The notes below the pieces were generated by a model that worked only from the letters and a program-made list of their open reading frames with translations, was not told the DNA's origin and made no database searches. A stretch of DNA of 64,000 nt. Source: Hyposmocoma kahamanoa (lineage: Eukaryota; Arthropoda; Insecta; Lepidoptera; Cosmopterigidae). The first letter of the stretch is position 1. The number at the start of each line of letters is the position of its first letter. The position numbers and the translations under genes were made by a program. The DNA is taken from contig NW_020653852.1 in assembly GCF_003589595.1 (NCBI RefSeq), positions 914,737-978,736 of the forward strand, written 5' to 3'. Of this stretch, positions 22,381 through 32,769 are shown piece after piece.

Positions 22381-23360
22381 AAAGATGTTCTGTATTGCCA
22401 AATTAGAAATCCTGAATTCGCCTTTGTGTAGAATGTGCCGTTCTTAAAACACAATTAATGATTGCATTTCAACTGGTTTTGACATTTTTAATGAAACTTA
22501 GTACAAATTTAAATGTAAATTGCGTGTTCGTAGAACTTAAAACTTTATTATCATCGTTATTTTGTTTTTGCACTGTCATATTTACATCAATCAATTAATT
22601 TATTTCGATAATAATAAATGATAATAAATAAATTGGAATTATTAATTTTTAAAGATTACAATTTTTAAAATTAATGAATCCAAATTATTTATTATATTAT
22701 TAATATTATTACTATTTCTTTGTATAAGAAGTAATAAAGAAAGAAAATTTTATTCAGTACCATTAATTTTAAATTGTACTTCCAAAACACGATTCCAAGA
22801 AAATTGAAATTTAGTAACGCCTACTAGGTAAATGGGTTGTCGTCAAAGTACCGCACCCTGAGGAACACCCATCCCAATCCCATTCCCAGTGTAACATTTA
22901 TAAGATATATTATTTTATAATATAATAAGGTGAAGGTAACTGGATTTAAAGAAGTGTTCAGCGTCACCCGCTCAGCACTTACAATTTGTGGCACAAGCTA
23001 ACTGTTCTTTCTTTGCTTAGTCATATTGGTTTATCGTCACGTATGACGGAAACATTATCAGTTGCGCAAAATGTGGGTCAAAGATCTGGTCGCAAATTAC
23101 TGTTTAGTGCTCTTTGAATATTGATGCACGGTGCCCCTCTGCCGCTCCGAGTGCGGTGTACGGTCGACCACGCGTCTGATACGTTACACAGATATGAATT
23201 TCTGTCTATAATTGATGCCTTGCGAGTCACATAAGGGTCAGGCAGAGAAAATTAAGTTTATGAATATTTTATGCTATTCCAATTGAAATAAGGATTAATT
23301 TTCAATGCTCTGAGACGAACCTCGGAGAATCGCGGCGCATTTCTATCTTTTATATCTTAA
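22381..23360. other. AT-rich stretch with one possible reverse-transcriptase motif
   Basis: Low-complexity AT at 22595-22740. On the minus strand near 22840-22870 the reading GVPQGAVL recalls the conserved GVPQGSVL motif of reverse transcriptases, but flanking frames are closed, so it is at most a scrap. Confidence 0.3.
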
Positions 23361-23476
23361 TAATACCAAGTGATACACGCTTGTCCATAACAGTTGCAGT
23401 GCCACTCAGAGCTTTAAATCGCAAAGATCTGAGGGGCACTGCCGCTGCGCTCGTCACCCTGAGATATAAGTTGACT
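23361..23476 (+). repeat. Family A short repeat, with best-preserved hairpin
   Basis: GCAGTGCCACTCAGA and TCTGAGGGGCACTGC pair across an 18-nt loop. The copy is cut at the LINE fragment that follows. Confidence 0.82.
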
Positions 23477-24030
23477 TTTTTCTGTGTACCGTTTAGGTTC
23501 TCGGATTTCTCTCAGAGAAAAGTTTAAGGAGACTGGTATCATGACTGTGGCATCTCAAAATATACATAATTTCGTTAAGAAAGAATACATCCATAATATT
23601 AACCTTAGAGTCCAAACTCATGGTACCACGTTTTCGTTTGACTAAGGTAAACGATTCTTTTATGGGAAACTGTATACGTTTTTACAATAAGATTCCGGAT
23701 CATATATTAAGATAACCGTTTCCTAAGTGTAAAACTTACATTAAAAGTGTTTTAATTGAAAAGTCATATTACAAAATTGTAGACTACGTGTTAGATAAAG
23801 ATGTATGGAAAGACAACGTGAGTCTAGATTCCACACAAATATAATTCAAAATGTATTCTGTAGCATTTAAGTTTATTTGAAAAGAGCAATGCCTTGAGTT
23901 TCTTGCTTGTTCTTCTCAGGGAGGTCAGAGTAGGGAACGAGCATTAGCTTAAAAAACGACGTTTTCAAATGTAAAAATTTTACCTATGGAATAAATGATT
24001 ATTTGACATTGACTTTTACTTTATTTTATT
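23477..24030 (+). pseudogene. LINE reverse-transcriptase C-terminus and 3-prime UTR, degraded
   Basis: Parallels 47958-48555 almost base for base (CCGTTTAGGTTCTCGG, then AAACTCATGGTACCACG, then CTTGCTTGTTCTTCTCAGGG). Frameshifts throughout. It abuts a family A copy with no gap. Confidence 0.72.
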
Positions 24031-24080
24031 ATTAAGGGATATCCCCAGCAATGTGTGATGGCGGCCATAAAATAATATTA

Positions 24081-24254
24081 TAGCCCCACACTAGGGAAAC
24101 CCTGTATCTGGTGTGCCATGGAAATATATATAACAATCACAAATTACATCCAACAGAGAAATATAGGACTTACAAACGTTCCATCCGGCCTGGGAATCGA
24201 ACCCGTGACCTCTGCGCGGCAGATCAGGATGGTGACCGTTCGGCCACCGAGGCA
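24081..24254 (-). mobile_element. tRNA-like SINE, family C
   Basis: Reverse copy; on its own strand the B box reads GGTTCGATTCC and the A box TGGCCGAACGG. Confidence 0.85.
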
Positions 24255-24797
24255 TCCGCCGATTTGCGTTGATCCTAATGAATGCATGACGTCTAGCGTA
24301 CGCCATGTTGGTAAATATGTCCGTAAAGAAGAACTCTTTCGAAATTTTGATTCATCTAATTATTTCCAAGTAAAAACGTGCTTCGAATGATGTGGCGTCG
24401 AACAAACGTCGCGCTGTTTCAAGGACACTAAACTATGACTCAGTTAAAGTGGCACAGTTGAAACGTTCGAACCTGGTCTTTATCAGACAATCGCTTTAGA
24501 ATTTTAATTAAAATAATGATCGGAAAATAAAGCGTAGTATAAAGACTGCAACTCAATTAGCAGCTCAACTAGTCTCGCTAGAAGGTACGCTGTATAAATA
24601 TTTGAGCCTGTAATAGGCGACTCGTAGTTAGAGGGGTAAACAGCTGCCATCGGTAATCGTAGACTTTTGCACCGCACAGCATGGATTTCTGATGAATATT
24701 TTATGATTCGATGGTCAGTGCAGTCAGCTGTTGCTACATGACTACAACTGACTATCACTACCGCGTCAGGCATGCTCTACCCCCGCCGGCTATTTAT
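24255..24797. other. Unassigned stretch
   Basis: An 89-codon minus-strand open frame at 24504-24773 has no motif I know. Its 3-prime half resembles nothing else in the window. Confidence 0.4.
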
Positions 24798-24985
24798 TTT
24801 TAACCGACTTCAAAAAAAGGAGGAGGTTCTTAATTCGACTGTATGTTTCTTACGCGATTACGGCATTTGTAAACCGATTTTGATGATTCTTTTTTTGTTG
24901 GAAAGAAGGTAATATCTTTGAAGTGGTCCCATTTAAATTTGAAGAAAATATTTCATCTCTAAAGGTGGCAAACTAGGGGATGAAT
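24798..24985 (-). repeat. Family B repeat, partial
   Basis: Reverse copy starting AACCGACTTCAAAAAAAGGA and running to the AAAGGTGGCAAACTAGGGG block; the other end is missing. Confidence 0.75.
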
Positions 24986-25336
24986 GGGACTATAGTTATA
25001 GAAATTTCTAGAGCAAAATAAACATTTATTAACATAGTTTCTTATTTTAACTTGATTTCAGTATGTCTTAAAATGCATTAAGTACAAGTTTCATAAGTAC
25101 ATTGACGTTCTTCTAGAGTTTCAGCATTAATAATGCAGCGCGAAATCTGGTTAAGTTACGTGAACCATGAACTTTGCTTTGATATGAAACCCCTTTAGCT
25201 AGCAGCAAATTAAGCAGACAGCGTGTGCACACCTGTGCAGAGCACATGTTAATTAATTCATGTACGCAACAATCACAATGTGAGGTAGCATATTTAATTA
25301 CGCGCACCCAAACCAACACCGCGTTAAATTCGAAAC

Positions 25337-25424
25337 CGACGACCCTCCCCGCGCTGCCGCCGCCCCGCCGCCTTACCGCAGCCGCCTTGCCGCAGCCGTG
25401 CCGCTGCCCCCGGTCAGTTGGCCA
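25337..25424. other. GC-rich CCG/GCC patch
   Basis: A dense run of CCGCC and GCCGC words in otherwise AT-rich DNA. It could be a CpG-rich regulatory patch or proline/alanine-coding low complexity. The short open frame over it (25225-25428) is proline-rich and not recognised. Confidence 0.35.
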
Positions 25425-25639
25425 CTAATCCGATTGATTTTCACGGATACCAATATAAAAACTCACATAAAACCTTACAAGGAAATTCAAGAGCACAAAT
25501 AAGTAAATTGATGAAGATGTACGTTCGTGTTGGTTTCTTAGGTTTAAGTGATTGTTACCAGAAATGAGCAGCCGGATTTAAATCGGGTTAAAACCCATTA
25601 ACGTCCAAAATTAAGTACTTAAATTAACTATTTACAACT

Positions 25640-25800
25640 GAATATCGAGTTTTGTTCAAATTTAATGATATATTACAAAATGTTTATTGCTTTCTGATCT
25701 AAACGATTCGAATTGCCTTTCTATTGAATCGATTTGCTTGAAAATCGCATTGAAATGAATCGATTATCATGAAAATCGAGTCGTAATGTCCATCCCTAGT
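25640..25800. repeat. Possible hAT-like transposon end with ATCGATT sub-terminal repeats
   Basis: Several ATCGATT and GAAAATCG words lead to GTCCATCCCTAGTA. Its complement TACTAGGGATGGAC resembles a hAT-type terminus. The opposite end is not identified. A separate small inverted pair (CATGGG at 25946, CCCATG near 25990) lies downstream. Confidence 0.3.
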
Positions 25801-26179
25801 AGTGAGAATCTGCAGGATTGCAATGTGGGTACTATGGGGAGTTGCTTAATATTAAGATTTCAATGTGAAAAGATTTTTTACATCGAAATTTGTAGGTAAT
25901 AAGTATGGAAATATACCAAATTTCGAATACACGATTTTGAGTAGACATGGGTTAAAACCCGGGCGGGTTGATTTGGTTTTAACTCGCTGCCCATGAATGT
26001 TATTTTCTCGGATCTTAAACTGTAAACAGACCAAAACTTTAGTTTGTTTGGAAAAAATAAATACACGAATTTGGTCCTGGTGAAAATGTACAGTATTTAG
26101 TTCCTAATGTAAACTAACGCCTTAGATATTAGGATGTCATAAACATGATCGTAGCTTTTGGTGTATATAGCTTGTAACC

Positions 26180-26276
26180 TGCAGGTGGCACAAAGCGCGT
26201 TCTGGCGCGTGGCACAAGGAGTACTGCCACCGGCGGCGGCGCCGTGCTCGCACCGTGCGCTGGCGCTGACGTGAAG
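26180..26276. other. GC-rich patch
   Basis: GGCGCGTGGC, CCGGCGGCGGCGCCG and GTGCGCTGGCGC in succession; function unknown. Confidence 0.35.
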
Positions 26277-27639
26277 ACAGACAAGTTAATCGAGCCCTTG
26301 CTTAATATAATCTCCTCCACACATCTAAATTAATGCCGCGAGCACCGTTAACATTTACTGATACCAGCATTTTTAATTAGACAGAAAATTACAACGCTCT
26401 AATCTTAATTCGAAACGAAGTTACAATTGTCTTTGACCGATGAAGACGCCTTGAACCGGGACTAGATTCCTTACGGAATTCCACGGGAATTCTACTGTAT
26501 TGCTCGCGAATTGGCCAATTGTAATAGAGGAGGAATGAAGACAATCTTCGTGGAACTTATTGACCCGAGGAAATCTTTATCAAAGAAAAGTTTCTTCCAA
26601 TTTCAAACGTTTAACGATGTCAAATGAAACCTGAAACCTTTGACAGTATTATCAGGAATTTAAACAAAATTATACCTTCTCGAGTGACTTTACACTCAAT
26701 AGTATATGATTGGAAAGTAAGGGATTGCTGGACGAATATGAGTTACAAGGACGAGGGCCAACGAGGTCTTGTATTAATACGAGTCAAGCAATCTCCGTTC
26801 CCACCGAGGCATGTATAGTTCAAACAATGTGAGGAAATAATAAAAAAACTAAAGAGAAGAAGATGTATAATTGAAAAAAATAAAAAGGTATTAAAAGTAA
26901 TATTTGACATGTTACGACAATTGCAAAAAGAAAATGTTATTATATTGTGCACTAGCACTCATTTTCGTGGCCAAAATACAAAAAAGACGAAAAATACCAA
27001 AACGCTTTAGTTTAAATGTAACCGCCATTTTCTTTTTTTTAAAGTAGGCGGTGTAGGTGGGTATTTTTAATTCTCGCAACTATGAACACTGGGCAGTTGG
27101 CTGTATGAGTTTTTCTTTTGCCTATTCACATAGTTCACTATTAATATATATATTTTTAAATTTATTAAGGCTTTGGCAAACCCATCAGCATAAATATGAA
27201 GTTTGTTTCTGTAAATATGGCCGCCACAAAGAAGATAGGCAATTTGAGGCGGCGTGTTTGGATTGACTCGGGATTCCTTAAAACGGGCCGATACGGATAT
27301 TCTAGTTCGAAATTCATATAATTTCGCTTTTTAATCTTCGATTAAGGCACAATAGCACTATCCTATTCCACTTTAAACTAGATTTCACAGAATAATTGAA
27401 AGTCAAAATAAAAACGACACTTTTCCCTCCAAAAGGTCCAGAGCGAATCTTCATTATTAATAGGTAGATTTAAAAGTTTAGAGAAATAATGGATTTTGAT
27501 ACTTAGTGCACAGGCGTTGGCCGAGAGGAAGTCGCATGGTCCATAAATGACATACTTTCCGTGTTTCATTTTTTGAAAGTAATGCAAATATTTCCGAGTA
27601 TGTTTGAGGAAAGTTTATTATACGATCTGTCAGCAGCAT

Positions 27640-27712
27640 TTGCCGACCGTATGTACGGTCCCTGCTTAAAGATCACATCACATGGTGTGATCTTTAAGCG
27701 GTCGGTGGTCGG
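27640..27712. repeat. Hairpin centred on a 36-bp inverted repeat
   Basis: Bases 27664-27699 form a 16-pair stem (one G-T pair) around a 4-base loop, starting GCTTAAAGATCACA. Flanking CCGACCG and CGGTCGG extend the symmetry loosely. Confidence 0.6.
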
Positions 27713-27881
27713 TGCCAACAACAGCGCTCACCTTTGGCCCTATATCACGAGAACGAACTTTAACCACGTCCACAATTAACCCGACTAACACAGTCATAAA
27801 ACCGACTTTAATAATTGTTACACGGAGCAGTGATACGTGGGTGGTCTTGGGTTCTGGATTGCATTTGGAAGGCAATTAAGA

Positions 27882-28175
27882 GTTTTTTATAATATCAAGT
27901 GACGGGATGAACAGGTCGTGCGCCTGATGGTAAGGTACACGCCTGTCCTCAATTGCAGTGCTACTCAGAGCTTTAAGTCGCAAAGATCTGAGGGTCACTG
28001 CCCGTCATCCAGAGACATAAGTTGACAAGTCCTATGTGCCCGTAATTTTACCAGCACCCTTACTGACCTTTCAAAACCGCAACACAGTAATGCTGACATG
28101 ATAGCCTAGCGGCAAAAATAGGTAATGTGGCAGTACTTATGTGGACGGACTCTTTTATATGGACTCTACTGTTAA
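27882..28175 (+). repeat. Family A short repeat, near full-length
   Basis: From TTTTTATAATATCAAGTGAC to the GGACTCTACTG end. One of the two most complete forward copies and the best guide to family boundaries. Confidence 0.85.
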
Positions 28176-28189
28176 TTCACTTGATTTAA

Positions 28190-28345
28190 CTGTGTAGGAC
28201 CGTATTGAGGTTTAATGTTGGAGAAGGTTAACAAAGGTTTTGTTGAAAGTGTGGGTTTGTGGCCGATTACCACTTAAGTTCCCGCCGTAGAGGAGACCCG
28301 TGTTCAGCAATGGACATATATGGGGCGATGACAGATGAATAATAA
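28190..28345 (+). repeat. LINE 3-prime end (RTE-like)
   Basis: TAGAGGAGACCCGTGTTCAG then a GATGACAGATGAATAATAAA tail matches the 3-prime terminus at 12811. Confidence 0.55.
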
Positions 28346-28384
28346 ATACTAAAACACCTTCATTGCGAATTTAGCGGCACAGTT

Positions 28385-28462
28385 AGAGAAAGGACGCTTG
28401 GGTGGTTGGGACACGTAGAGGATGAGCGAAAGAAGATTAAGGAAAAAGATTTATAAGGTCCA
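28385..28462 (+). pseudogene. LINE reverse-transcriptase C-terminal scrap
   Basis: Clean short reading RERTLGWLGHVEDERKKIKE, the RERRLRWFGHVxRM motif near the end of many LINE ORF2 proteins. Confidence 0.5.
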
Positions 28463-28709
28463 CCATTAATGTACAAATGGCGAACTTAATGCCATAAGGC
28501 ATTCTCTACCAGTCAACCATTGGGCCAAACAGAAAAAAAAACAAAAGGTTGGTGCTACACTTAAAACAGAAAAAAATACCATACGCCTAAATTTTATGGT
28601 GTAACGGAGGGAGGTTCTTTCTTCCGTTGGATGAGGTTACCAAAACAAGCCAAGTGAAATTCCAAATGGTTCAGAAGATTTTTATTTCCACCTTGTATGT
28701 CGCCAATAC

Positions 28710-28870
28710 AATTTCACCCGATATGCGGAAGGTCCGGGCAGTTGTTCCCAAGAAGGAACTCACTCCTGGAAACCGTTCCGTGAGATGGGGTTTTTCACCC
28801 TATATGAGCGTACGAAATATCACAAGATCCGGGTAGCAGTTCCCAAGAAGGGACTCAACTCCTGGTTGCC
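28710..28870 (+). repeat. Tandem pair of about 38-bp units
   Basis: TCCGGGCAGTTGTTCCCAAG (near 28731) and TCCGGGTAGCAGTTCCCAAG (near 28829) each lead to GGACTCA(A/C)-like CTCCTGG. The spacing is about 100 bp and TTCACCC precedes both units. Origin unknown. Confidence 0.5.
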
Positions 28871-29148
28871 TTACTGACCTCTCTGTATTCTCAGATTTCT
28901 CTTCCCATTAACAAAATTGTGTTCGAGTAGTCACCATTCGAGGGAAAATCTTAACACCGCGATTCAGAAATAACGCCAAATGGGTCAATGGCATCTAGCG
29001 GATTCTTAGAGAACTAAAAGTGAACAATCCGGCTTAAGGCCGTCTATTACAATAAAGTAGGTTTGTTACAATGGTTAATTTATACAGTAAAAAAAAACAT
29101 AATACAGCATAAATATACTCAATATAAGTATATAATAAACAATACATA

Positions 29149-30908
29149 CAGTGGTGGTCACATAATTAAAGACACCCTTGATGTTGACCACATACAACAA
29201 ATTAAATGATATTTAGAGACCCAAGATAGGTATCAATTCCATTTTAATAGTCATTTTACATACACTGACATCATATATTTTTTTAAATGAGAACAGTATC
29301 AAAGTTTAACTAAAAGGAGTTTACATAGTTCCTGTTTCAAATATCATTCAAACTTTTTCGATACATTAACTGCTGGCCATCTAATTAAAGACAGTGCGTA
29401 TTTCGTGTTCTAAACTTGAAATAAAAAATAAAAAAGAGCACTGATTTTTTCTAATATTGAGCGAATTTTCGTGATACGCAAAATCTCACTCAGTTTTAGC
29501 CGTGCTCTAAGTTTATTGTGAAATTTAAATTGAAATATTATGGGAAAAAGCAAAAGTTGCGATCCTTTCACAAGGAAGATAATTCTGATTTTTTATGAAA
29601 AAGGGTGGTCATATAGGAAAATTGCAGAACACTTGCGATGCTCGAAAGATATGTTAATGAACGCTATCCGGCATTTTAAGAAATTTAACACTACGGAAAA
29701 TGTGCCTAGGAAACCTAGACCGCGAAAAACAACCCAGCGAGAAGACACAAGAATAGAATTGTTGGCTAAAAAAGACCCTTTCAAAGGATCAGAAGTCATT
29801 CGCTTGGAAGTATTTGGTGCAGAGGAATCTAGAGGAGTGTCTGCAAGAACGGTGAGAAGGCGATTATGTGAGGCAAACTTGTTTGGAAGAATTTCTCGGA
29901 AGGTACCCCTTTTGAAGAAAGAAAACATCAAAACCAGATTGCTATTTGCCAAAAAATATGCACATTGGACAGAGCGACAGTGGAAAAATGTGCTTTTTTC
30001 TGACGAAACTAAAATAAATATGGTTAACTCTGATGGAAAAGTTTACGTGAGGCGTCCTTCAAAAAAAGAAATGGATCCAAAATACACAAAAAAAACTGTT
30101 AAACATGGAGGGGGTAATATCAAAGTTTGGGGATGTTTTTCTGGTCACGGTGTGGGACCTATTAAAAAAATAGAAGGTAACATGGATAAATTTCAATATA
30201 AAAATATTTTAGAAAACACCATGTTACCTTATGCCGAGGATCATTTGCCGGTGATATGGACTTTTCAACATGATAATGATCCCAAACACACTTCAGCAGT
30301 GGTCAAAGAATTTCTTAGAAGCCAATCAGTAACAGTTTTGGATTGGCCACCGTATAGTCCTGACATTAACCCGATCGAAAACTTGTGGTCTCGTGTGAAG
30401 AAAATGGTTGCAAAAAAACGTACAAGTAACGTGCATCAACTATACACGGCATTTAAAGAGGCATGGGAACAGATTTCGATTGAAACTTGCAATAATTTGA
30501 TTGCTTCTATGCCGAGGCGGTGTCGGGCCGTCATTGCTGCTAAAGGACATGCGACAAAATATTAACAACGTGCTTTTATTTTCTTATTATACATCTGAAA
30601 CTAATTTTATACTCAAATTCGTTTTAACATTTGTAATATTTTTTTTGCAGTTACATGATTTGTGTGTCTTTAATTAGTTGGCCAAGCTTTTGTATTAGTT
30701 TATAACGGTGTAATTAAAGAAACTTAATAAAAATTTAAAATACGACATCTTCGTTCTCTTTATTTCATTTCAAACATTTCACGATACCCGTTAGAATAAT
30801 TTAAATAATATTGCAAGCTCCTATTGCATTATAATAAAAAAATATAGGATAAGTAAACTTTGAAAAAATAATATTCTCTAAGTGTCTTTAATTATGTGTC
30901 CACCACTG
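29149..30908 (+). mobile_element. Complete Tc1-like transposon, IR/DR type, 1760 bp
   Basis: The outer ends 29149-29175 and 30882-30908 are inverted over 27 bp with one mismatch (CAGTGGTGG...ATTAAAGACAC). TA lies directly outside each (29147-29148, 30909-30910). A second, related motif sits about 220 bp in from each end (29373-29394 and 30665-30686, core CTAATTAAAGACA). This is the paired transposase-site arrangement known from Sleeping Beauty-like elements. Between the motifs the flanking sequences are not complementary. The single gene inside is intact. Low mutational load compared with every other element here suggests a recent arrival. Confidence 0.95.
29540..30565 (+). CDS. Tc1-like DDE transposase, 341 aa, apparently intact
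   Basis: Catalyses cut-and-paste excision and TA-targeted insertion of its own element, acting in the nucleus on the element ends. Residues about 8-52 form a first helix-turn-helix and about 85-120 a second, joined by a basic linker (PRKPRPRKTT) where relatives carry a GRPR-type minor-groove motif and a nuclear signal. The catalytic triad is D155 (VLFSDETKIN), D245 (QHDNDPKHTS) and E280 (PDINPIENLW), with 34 residues between the last two, i.e. DD34E. The glycine-rich box (HGGGNIKVWGCFSGHG) lies at about 189-204. The 341-residue length is usual for the family, and the start is the first ATG after the left end. No stop or frameshift is visible. No intron is apparent. Confidence 0.95.
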   Translation: MGKSKSCDPFTRKIILIFYEKGWSYRKIAEHLRCSKDMLMNAIRHFKKFNTTENVPRKPRPRKTTQREDTRIELLAKKDPFKGSEVIRLEVFGAEESRGVSARTVRRRLCEANLFGRISRKVPLLKKENIKTRLLFAKKYAHWTERQWKNVLFSDETKINMVNSDGKVYVRRPSKKEMDPKYTKKTVKHGGGNIKVWGCFSGHGVGPIKKIEGNMDKFQYKNILENTMLPYAEDHLPVIWTFQHDNDPKHTSAVVKEFLRSQSVTVLDWPPYSPDINPIENLWSRVKKMVAKKRTSNVHQLYTAFKEAWEQISIETCNNLIASMPRRCRAVIAAKGHATKY

Positions 30909-30924
30909 TATATGTATATAACTA

Positions 30925-31305
30925 GCTTTTTTTGATAGTCGTCTTCACAAAGTCAAAAATCATTTAAGGGGCAATGTATACGCTTCTATAACAAGATTCC
31001 GGTTGATATACAAAATTTGCCTTTCACGAGGTTTAAAACTATAGTGAAACAAAAACTTTATACTAAAGGTTATTATACAACTTCTGCGTACTTGACAAAA
31101 ATCCGTGGTAGTAACCCGTTTAGCTTATGGAGGTAGTCTCGATCTCTGATGTTTCAAATAAAAAAAAATATTGTAAATGCTATTTACAAAGAGCAACCCC
31201 TAGAGTTTCTTGCTCATTCTTCTCAGGTGAATTTGCCTTACGAATGAGCCGTAGAGTTTAACCATTGTGACGATCTCAAGTGTAATAATGCTTACCTTAG
31301 AAATA
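30925..31305 (+). pseudogene. LINE 3-prime end (CR1/jockey-like), degraded
   Basis: Reading RLHKVKNHLRGNVYASITRF followed by the shared UTR (GAGCAACCCCTAGAGTTTCT); a close relative of 1061-1440. It lies directly right of the Tc1 element. The left flank of the Tc1 does not obviously continue it. Confidence 0.65.
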
Positions 31306-31309
31306 CAGA

Positions 31310-31917
31310 TTATTTTGATTTTGAATTTGAATTAAATAATATATAAGTACCCACAGCAACATTATGCAGAGTCTTGATCCAGAAGATACGCTTGAAAGAT
31401 AATTTAGTCTGAGCTTGTCTTACATTTAGCGGGAGCGCGTTCCAAAGATTGCATTTTGCACGGATTGCATGAAGGGCAAATGAATTAGATACAAAATCAG
31501 TACGGTGAGAAAAAATAAAGAGCTTGAAGCTATGGCAAGATCGAATTCCGCAACCCGGCCGAGCGGTTTCAAATTGAAATAAAAATCTAAGGTAATCAGG
31601 CGCAGCCGGATCGAACAAAATAAGGATCTGCGTTCACGGATGGGAAGCCAATTTAGTTGACGTCGAAAAGTAGAGATGTGGTCATATTTTCGCAGACCAA
31701 AGATGAACCTAATGCAATTGTTAAGAAGACGATCTAACTTGTTCAGAGAAACTTGAGAGATATTACTGTAACACACATCAGCATACAGAGCTCTTAGTGT
31801 GTTTGTTACCCTACAGCAAACGTCATAAGCCTGGGGACCCCACGTAAGACCTGAGTCAATAATTAGCCCCAGATTCTTTACTTGATTTGATAGAGGAATT
31901 ACAATGTTCTCAAACAA
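31310..31917 (-). pseudogene. Jockey-like LINE reverse-transcriptase C-terminal region, frameshifted
   Basis: The first frame (31917 leftward) reads VKNLGLIIDSGLTWGPQ, then LDRLLNNCIRFIFGLRKYDH and LNWLPIRERRSLF, the thumb/connection motifs of jockey-type ORF2. A shift near 31540 moves to another frame reading NLWNALPLNVRQAQTKLSFK, the usual C-terminal WNALP motif. About 200 residues remain of a protein normally 900 or more. The 5-prime part is missing. Confidence 0.82.
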
Positions 31918-32049
31918 TATTGGACTAGTCCAATATTATCCAGGTCCAATATGTACAGGTCAAAATATATTCTTAATGTTGAGCGTGTCGGAAATCATTG
32001 TTCTTTTGTGTGATAGAACAATAAATACAGCAGAAGTGGTCTCAGGCCT

Positions 32050-32590
32050 CAAATGGTCTCGTTAGACCTGCTTGAGCTCAGTCCGTTATCGCTATGATAT
32101 GGTTGTGTCATTCTTTCGCGCAAATTCTCTAAGACCGTAGAAAAATGCTTTACTGTGTTGTTTTGGTGTGCAAAAATGATATATTTATATTTCATATCAT
32201 CGGTATGTCTAAGGTAAGTATTCCGTATTGTTTTTGTTACAACTAACGAAAGTAAAGCTTATACTCCTGCATATATGGTCGCTCCTGTTTTGGAGAACTA
32301 AATTTATCGCTCCAATTCGTCGTCGTTCAACAATTAACCGCTAGATGGCACCAGATTGATTTAAATTTCAATGTAATATCAAAACATCGCAACTGGCAAT
32401 AATAGTTATTGATAGTATTGAATTTTCAACGATATGCCAACAGAGTAAAGTTTAAATTAAACTAACGGTCAAGAATTTATTTCTTTTTAAATTTGAAGCT
32501 ACGGCCAATGAAGGTTTCGTAGTGTTTCAAATTAACAATGTGTGACTTTTGGGGGCATCGGTTCTGACAGTAATCGAGGCTTATGGAATT
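32050..32590 (+). pseudogene. Relic repeat with THAP-like first exon, copy 1
   Basis: ATG at 32145 opens MLYCVVLVCKND...FHIIGMSK. The M-x2-C-x4-C-K-N start and a following F-H match the opening of THAP zinc-finger domains (C2CH; the later C and H would lie downstream). The reading ends exactly at AAG/GTAAGT (32214-32219), a consensus splice donor. The whole 540 bp is alignable to 57165-57720. THAP domains occur in host transcription factors and in P-element-type transposases; which source applies cannot be told from this fragment. No second exon was found. Confidence 0.45.
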
Positions 32591-32639
32591 TCCATTGTTT
32601 TTTCCTTTCGGTCAGGATCGTGGCAGGGCTTGGGTTGTA

Positions 32640-32765
32640 CCTACGCGGGCACAGTGCTGATTGGGTCACACACATCATTAAATTGCTTTACAGGTGTGTG
32701 CAGGTTCCCTGACAATGTTTTCCTTCACCAAAAACTCATTAAATTCCCAACGAGGACGACCAGAA
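32640..32765 (-). mobile_element. Family F SINE body without tRNA head
   Basis: GGTTCCCTGACAATGTTTTC and TCACACACATCATTAAATTG match the body of the minus-strand SINE at 60665-60917. Confidence 0.6.
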
Positions 32766-32769
32766 TAAA

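Larger units (their letters stand above)
24986..27639. other. Repeat-poor stretch
   Basis: The longest interval with few recognisable repeats. It includes two GC-rich patches (25337-25424, 26180-26276) and a possible transposon end (25640-25800), but no convincing exon. Confidence 0.4.

Noticed and set aside
25225..25428. Proline-rich small protein
   Set aside because: The frame is opened by CCG/GCC low complexity; no start context, domain or neighbouring exon.
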